DNA of 64,000 bases. Source: Neckera pumila. Its lineage: Eukaryota > Streptophyta > Bryopsida > Hypnales > Neckeraceae. Where the stretch lies: contig OZ018410.1 of assembly GCA_963969595.1 (NCBI GenBank), positions 25,114,913 to 25,178,912 on the forward strand, in the 5' to 3' direction. Of this stretch, positions 61,720 to 64,000 are shown piece after piece. Both the position numbers and the translations under genes were made by a program. Below the pieces are notes generated by a model. That model worked only from the letters and a program-made list of their open reading frames with translations. It was not told where the DNA came from and ran no database searches. Numbering within the stretch: the stretch's first letter is position 1; each line of letters starts with the position of its first letter.

Positions 61720-64000
61720 GTGGAAACTACTTTTGACGCGGAGCTGTACACAACGAAGATTATAGGAGGGCCACAGATCTGCAAAAGGGAGAGGGAGGTC
61801 CAAAGAACCACTGTGCAAAGCACCAAGTACGTTTTCTACTTCTTGCTGTGGCTATGTGCGTCGATGCCATCAGTTCGGGCCATTGCACCAGAGACACAAG
61901 CACTTCTTGACTTTAAAAGTGGCTTGACCAAGTCCGACTCGTTGACTAGCACCTGGAAAGTCACCAACGTGGATTCCTCAGGCTGCCCGCTACAATGGTA
62001 TGGTGTGCGAACAGACTTAACGAATGGCTGCCATGTTCTTGAGCTTCTATTACCCTCGAGTGGTTTAGTGGGCACTATTGCACCATCCATTGGAAGGCTA
62101 CAGAGTTTGGTGAATCTCTCTCTGGCGCAGAATGATCTCAGCGGCGACATCTTTACAATTGTGAAGCTGCCACAACTTGTACGACTCTTCCTGTCTGGAA
62201 ATTCTCTCTCAGGTGCCGTCCAGTTGGGGATTTACTCAAAGCTGATGGTGATTGACATTAGTGACAATAAATTTTCAGGTCCCATTCTACCTCCGTTTCC
62301 AGAGAGCCTTTCTAGTGTGAATTTTTCTGGAAATGCATTTTCTGGAAACATACCCGAGGAGCTCGGCCAGGCTACAGGTCTTAAGACTCTTGATCTGAGC
62401 CGAAATAAGTTGGAAGGACCTATACCTGCTATGCCGCTTGTAGTCTCCCTTTCTATCCTCAGGTTGTCAGACAACATGCTCACAGGCCAGATTCCTTCTG
62501 AGCTGTTCAACGAGCAGACGCCACAGCTTCAGGAAGTGGACCTCAGTCGAAATCGTCTCACTGGTAGGATTTCTCCCTCTCGATTATATTCGTACAGTGC
62601 TGGTAGCTCGTCTGCTGTCAGTTTGGCTGCACCCTGCTTGGGCGCCTCATTTTGATTTTTATGTTCGGTAGCCAGTTTTTGAAAGGAATTGTAATATGCA
62701 ATTGCCAGTGTGACAATGTAGGGTAATTTCGATCCTCATCAGCTCTTGTTGATTATTTCATGTGCAGGTAACTTGGGCCCTGTGAGCACAAAAGTCATGA
62801 GTGTACTCAGGCTTGCTTCGAATAACCTGACGGGTCCTCTTCCGTCGAAACTACAGTCATGTCGTGTTGTTGACTTAAGTAACAACCACTTTTATGGAGG
62901 ATTAACACTGAGCAAATGGAGTGTCAACCTTCGGATATTAGACCTCAGTCACAACAATCTGAGTGGTACCATAGACAATGCGTCGCTGATACAACTATTT
63001 GTGTTGGCTTCGCTCAATCTTAGCTCCAACCAACTTTCTGGTCCTATCCCTTCTAAGCTGTTCGCCTTTCCCTCAATCGCAGATTTGGTATTGTCGCATA
63101 ATTTGCTTCAAGGGCCTATTCCTGCTGCAGATCCATCAACAGCAGCAATCTCCCCCCTTCGTGTGTTGGACCTATCTGACAACCATTTAAGCGAACCTAT
63201 CCCGGAAACGTTGGGTTCACTTAGCGAACTTCTTGTTCTCAGCTTGAGCTCAAATCAGTTAGGGGGAACCATACCAGAGCAATTATCGAACTTGTCCAAG
63301 CTTCAATCTCTTGACCTTTCCAGGAACTTGCTGAGTGGGCCAATACCAGCGAAGCTTTCTTCACTGCTCAATCATCTCAATGTATCGATCAACAACTTAT
63401 CAGGCTCAGTACCACCGAATCTGGTCTCTTTTCCAACCTCATCCTTCTATCCAGGGAATCCACACCTTTCATTCCCAAGGGCTCCTTCATCTAACGCCTC
63501 AGGGCCTGGAGTTGTTCCTCAGGTGGAAAGCGATTACAAACGAGTGAACACGGCGATGAAGATTGGGTTGACTTTAGGTATCACCCTGGGAGCAGCGCTT
63601 ATTGCACTGTGTTGTTTAGTCGCTTACTATTACAAGGCGTTGAAACCTTCGTTGAAATTATCTGCTCCAAAATCTTGTCAAGAGAGTAATGAACCAAGGG
63701 AAGGACCCAATGTGGTGGTTGAGCAAACTGATGCTTGTCCCCCTGTTGAAATAGTTACTGTGAAAGGTGCTCTGGCACCATCGAAAGCAAGGAATGACAT
63801 TAAACGGGATGCTCTCGACTTACAGAAGAGCGCAGAATCACCCATGCGATCAGTGTGGAGAACGGCGGGGGCGCCTTCAGACGATGTATCCGTTGCAGAT
63901 GAGCACCCCATGGTGCTGAAAGTCAAGTCTCCTGATCGTTTGGCCGGTGATCTGTTCTTTCTCGATGCTACCCTTCTCTTCACTGCCGAGGAGTTGTCAC
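61720..64000 (+). CDS. LRR receptor-like kinase, At2g27060/At5g10020 type, 5' part
   Basis: Coding to 62563, intron 62564-62767 (GTAGG donor, GTGCAG acceptor, phase 1), then open to the window edge. Order: hydrophobic leader YVFYFLLWLC, the LRR N-terminal domain (ALLDFKSGL; CPLQWYGV), about 18 leucine-rich repeats of plant type (e.g. LRLSDNMLTGQIPSEL), a transmembrane helix near 63556-63624, and a juxtamembrane segment with SPDRLAGDLFFLD and FTAEELS, where the pseudokinase or kinase domain begins. The C-terminal domain lies outside the window. Relatives include GHR1 and several probable inactive kinases. No ATG precedes the leader in frame: the frame is closed at 61669 and the first ATG, 61864, follows the leader. 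So the start must come from an upstream exon. Confidence 0.9.

Noticed and set aside
1..64000. CRISPR arrays, rRNA, tRNA genes, organellar inserts
   Set aside because: None recognised by eye; tandem repeats present have no spacer structure.

Overview
This is nuclear DNA of a plant: spliceosomal introns, an ER J-protein, a leucine-rich-repeat receptor-like kinase, a plant Ty3/gypsy retrotransposon and several MITE families. A two-domain chromate (CHR) transporter gene is typical of algae, bryophytes and other non-seed lineages and rare in flowering plants, so a moss, liverwort or other seed-free plant is the best guess (inference). Most of the window is very AT-rich; the genes and the retrotransposon stand out as islands of higher GC.

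Layout. 1-8.9 kb: gene-free AT-rich DNA with one 665-bp TTAA-bounded MITE and a foldback. 8.9-18.3 kb: a decayed 8.7-kb Ty3/gypsy element (LTRs 9211-9472 and 17636-17952) between two copies of another MITE family. Its archaeal-type RNase H lies upstream of gag, which is unusual. 18.3-31 kb: AT-rich DNA with a CACTA-like element (20300-23401) carrying a nested Stowaway-like MITE, a second TTAA MITE, and a 2.3-kb block (26038-28342) holding 28 copies of the 7-mer CAATTTG or its complement. 31-34.6 kb: a two-exon gene for an ER-anchored DNAJB12/14-type J-protein (+). 34.6-38.4 kb: intergenic, one Stowaway-like MITE. 38.4-44.1 kb: a six-exon CHR transporter gene (-) with a lost splice acceptor and a frameshift, plus a duplicated remnant of its 3' flank. 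44.6-57.9 kb: intergenic, with TTAA MITEs at 47188 and 56395, a CATTAG MITE at 56084 and a small CACTA-like element at 53022. 57.9-64 kb: a GC-rich zone with three tandem units of about 435 bp that look like duplicated leader exons, a small two-exon hypothetical gene, and the 5' part of an At2g27060/At5g10020-type LRR receptor-like kinase (+) that runs off the right edge.

The genes are not an operon and show no shared pathway; they are independent plant loci in transposon-rich DNA. The most unusual signals are the CAATTTG cluster, the position of the archaeal-type RNase H, the triplicated exon-like units and the half-decayed chromate transporter. All calls come from reading the sequence; no database search was run.
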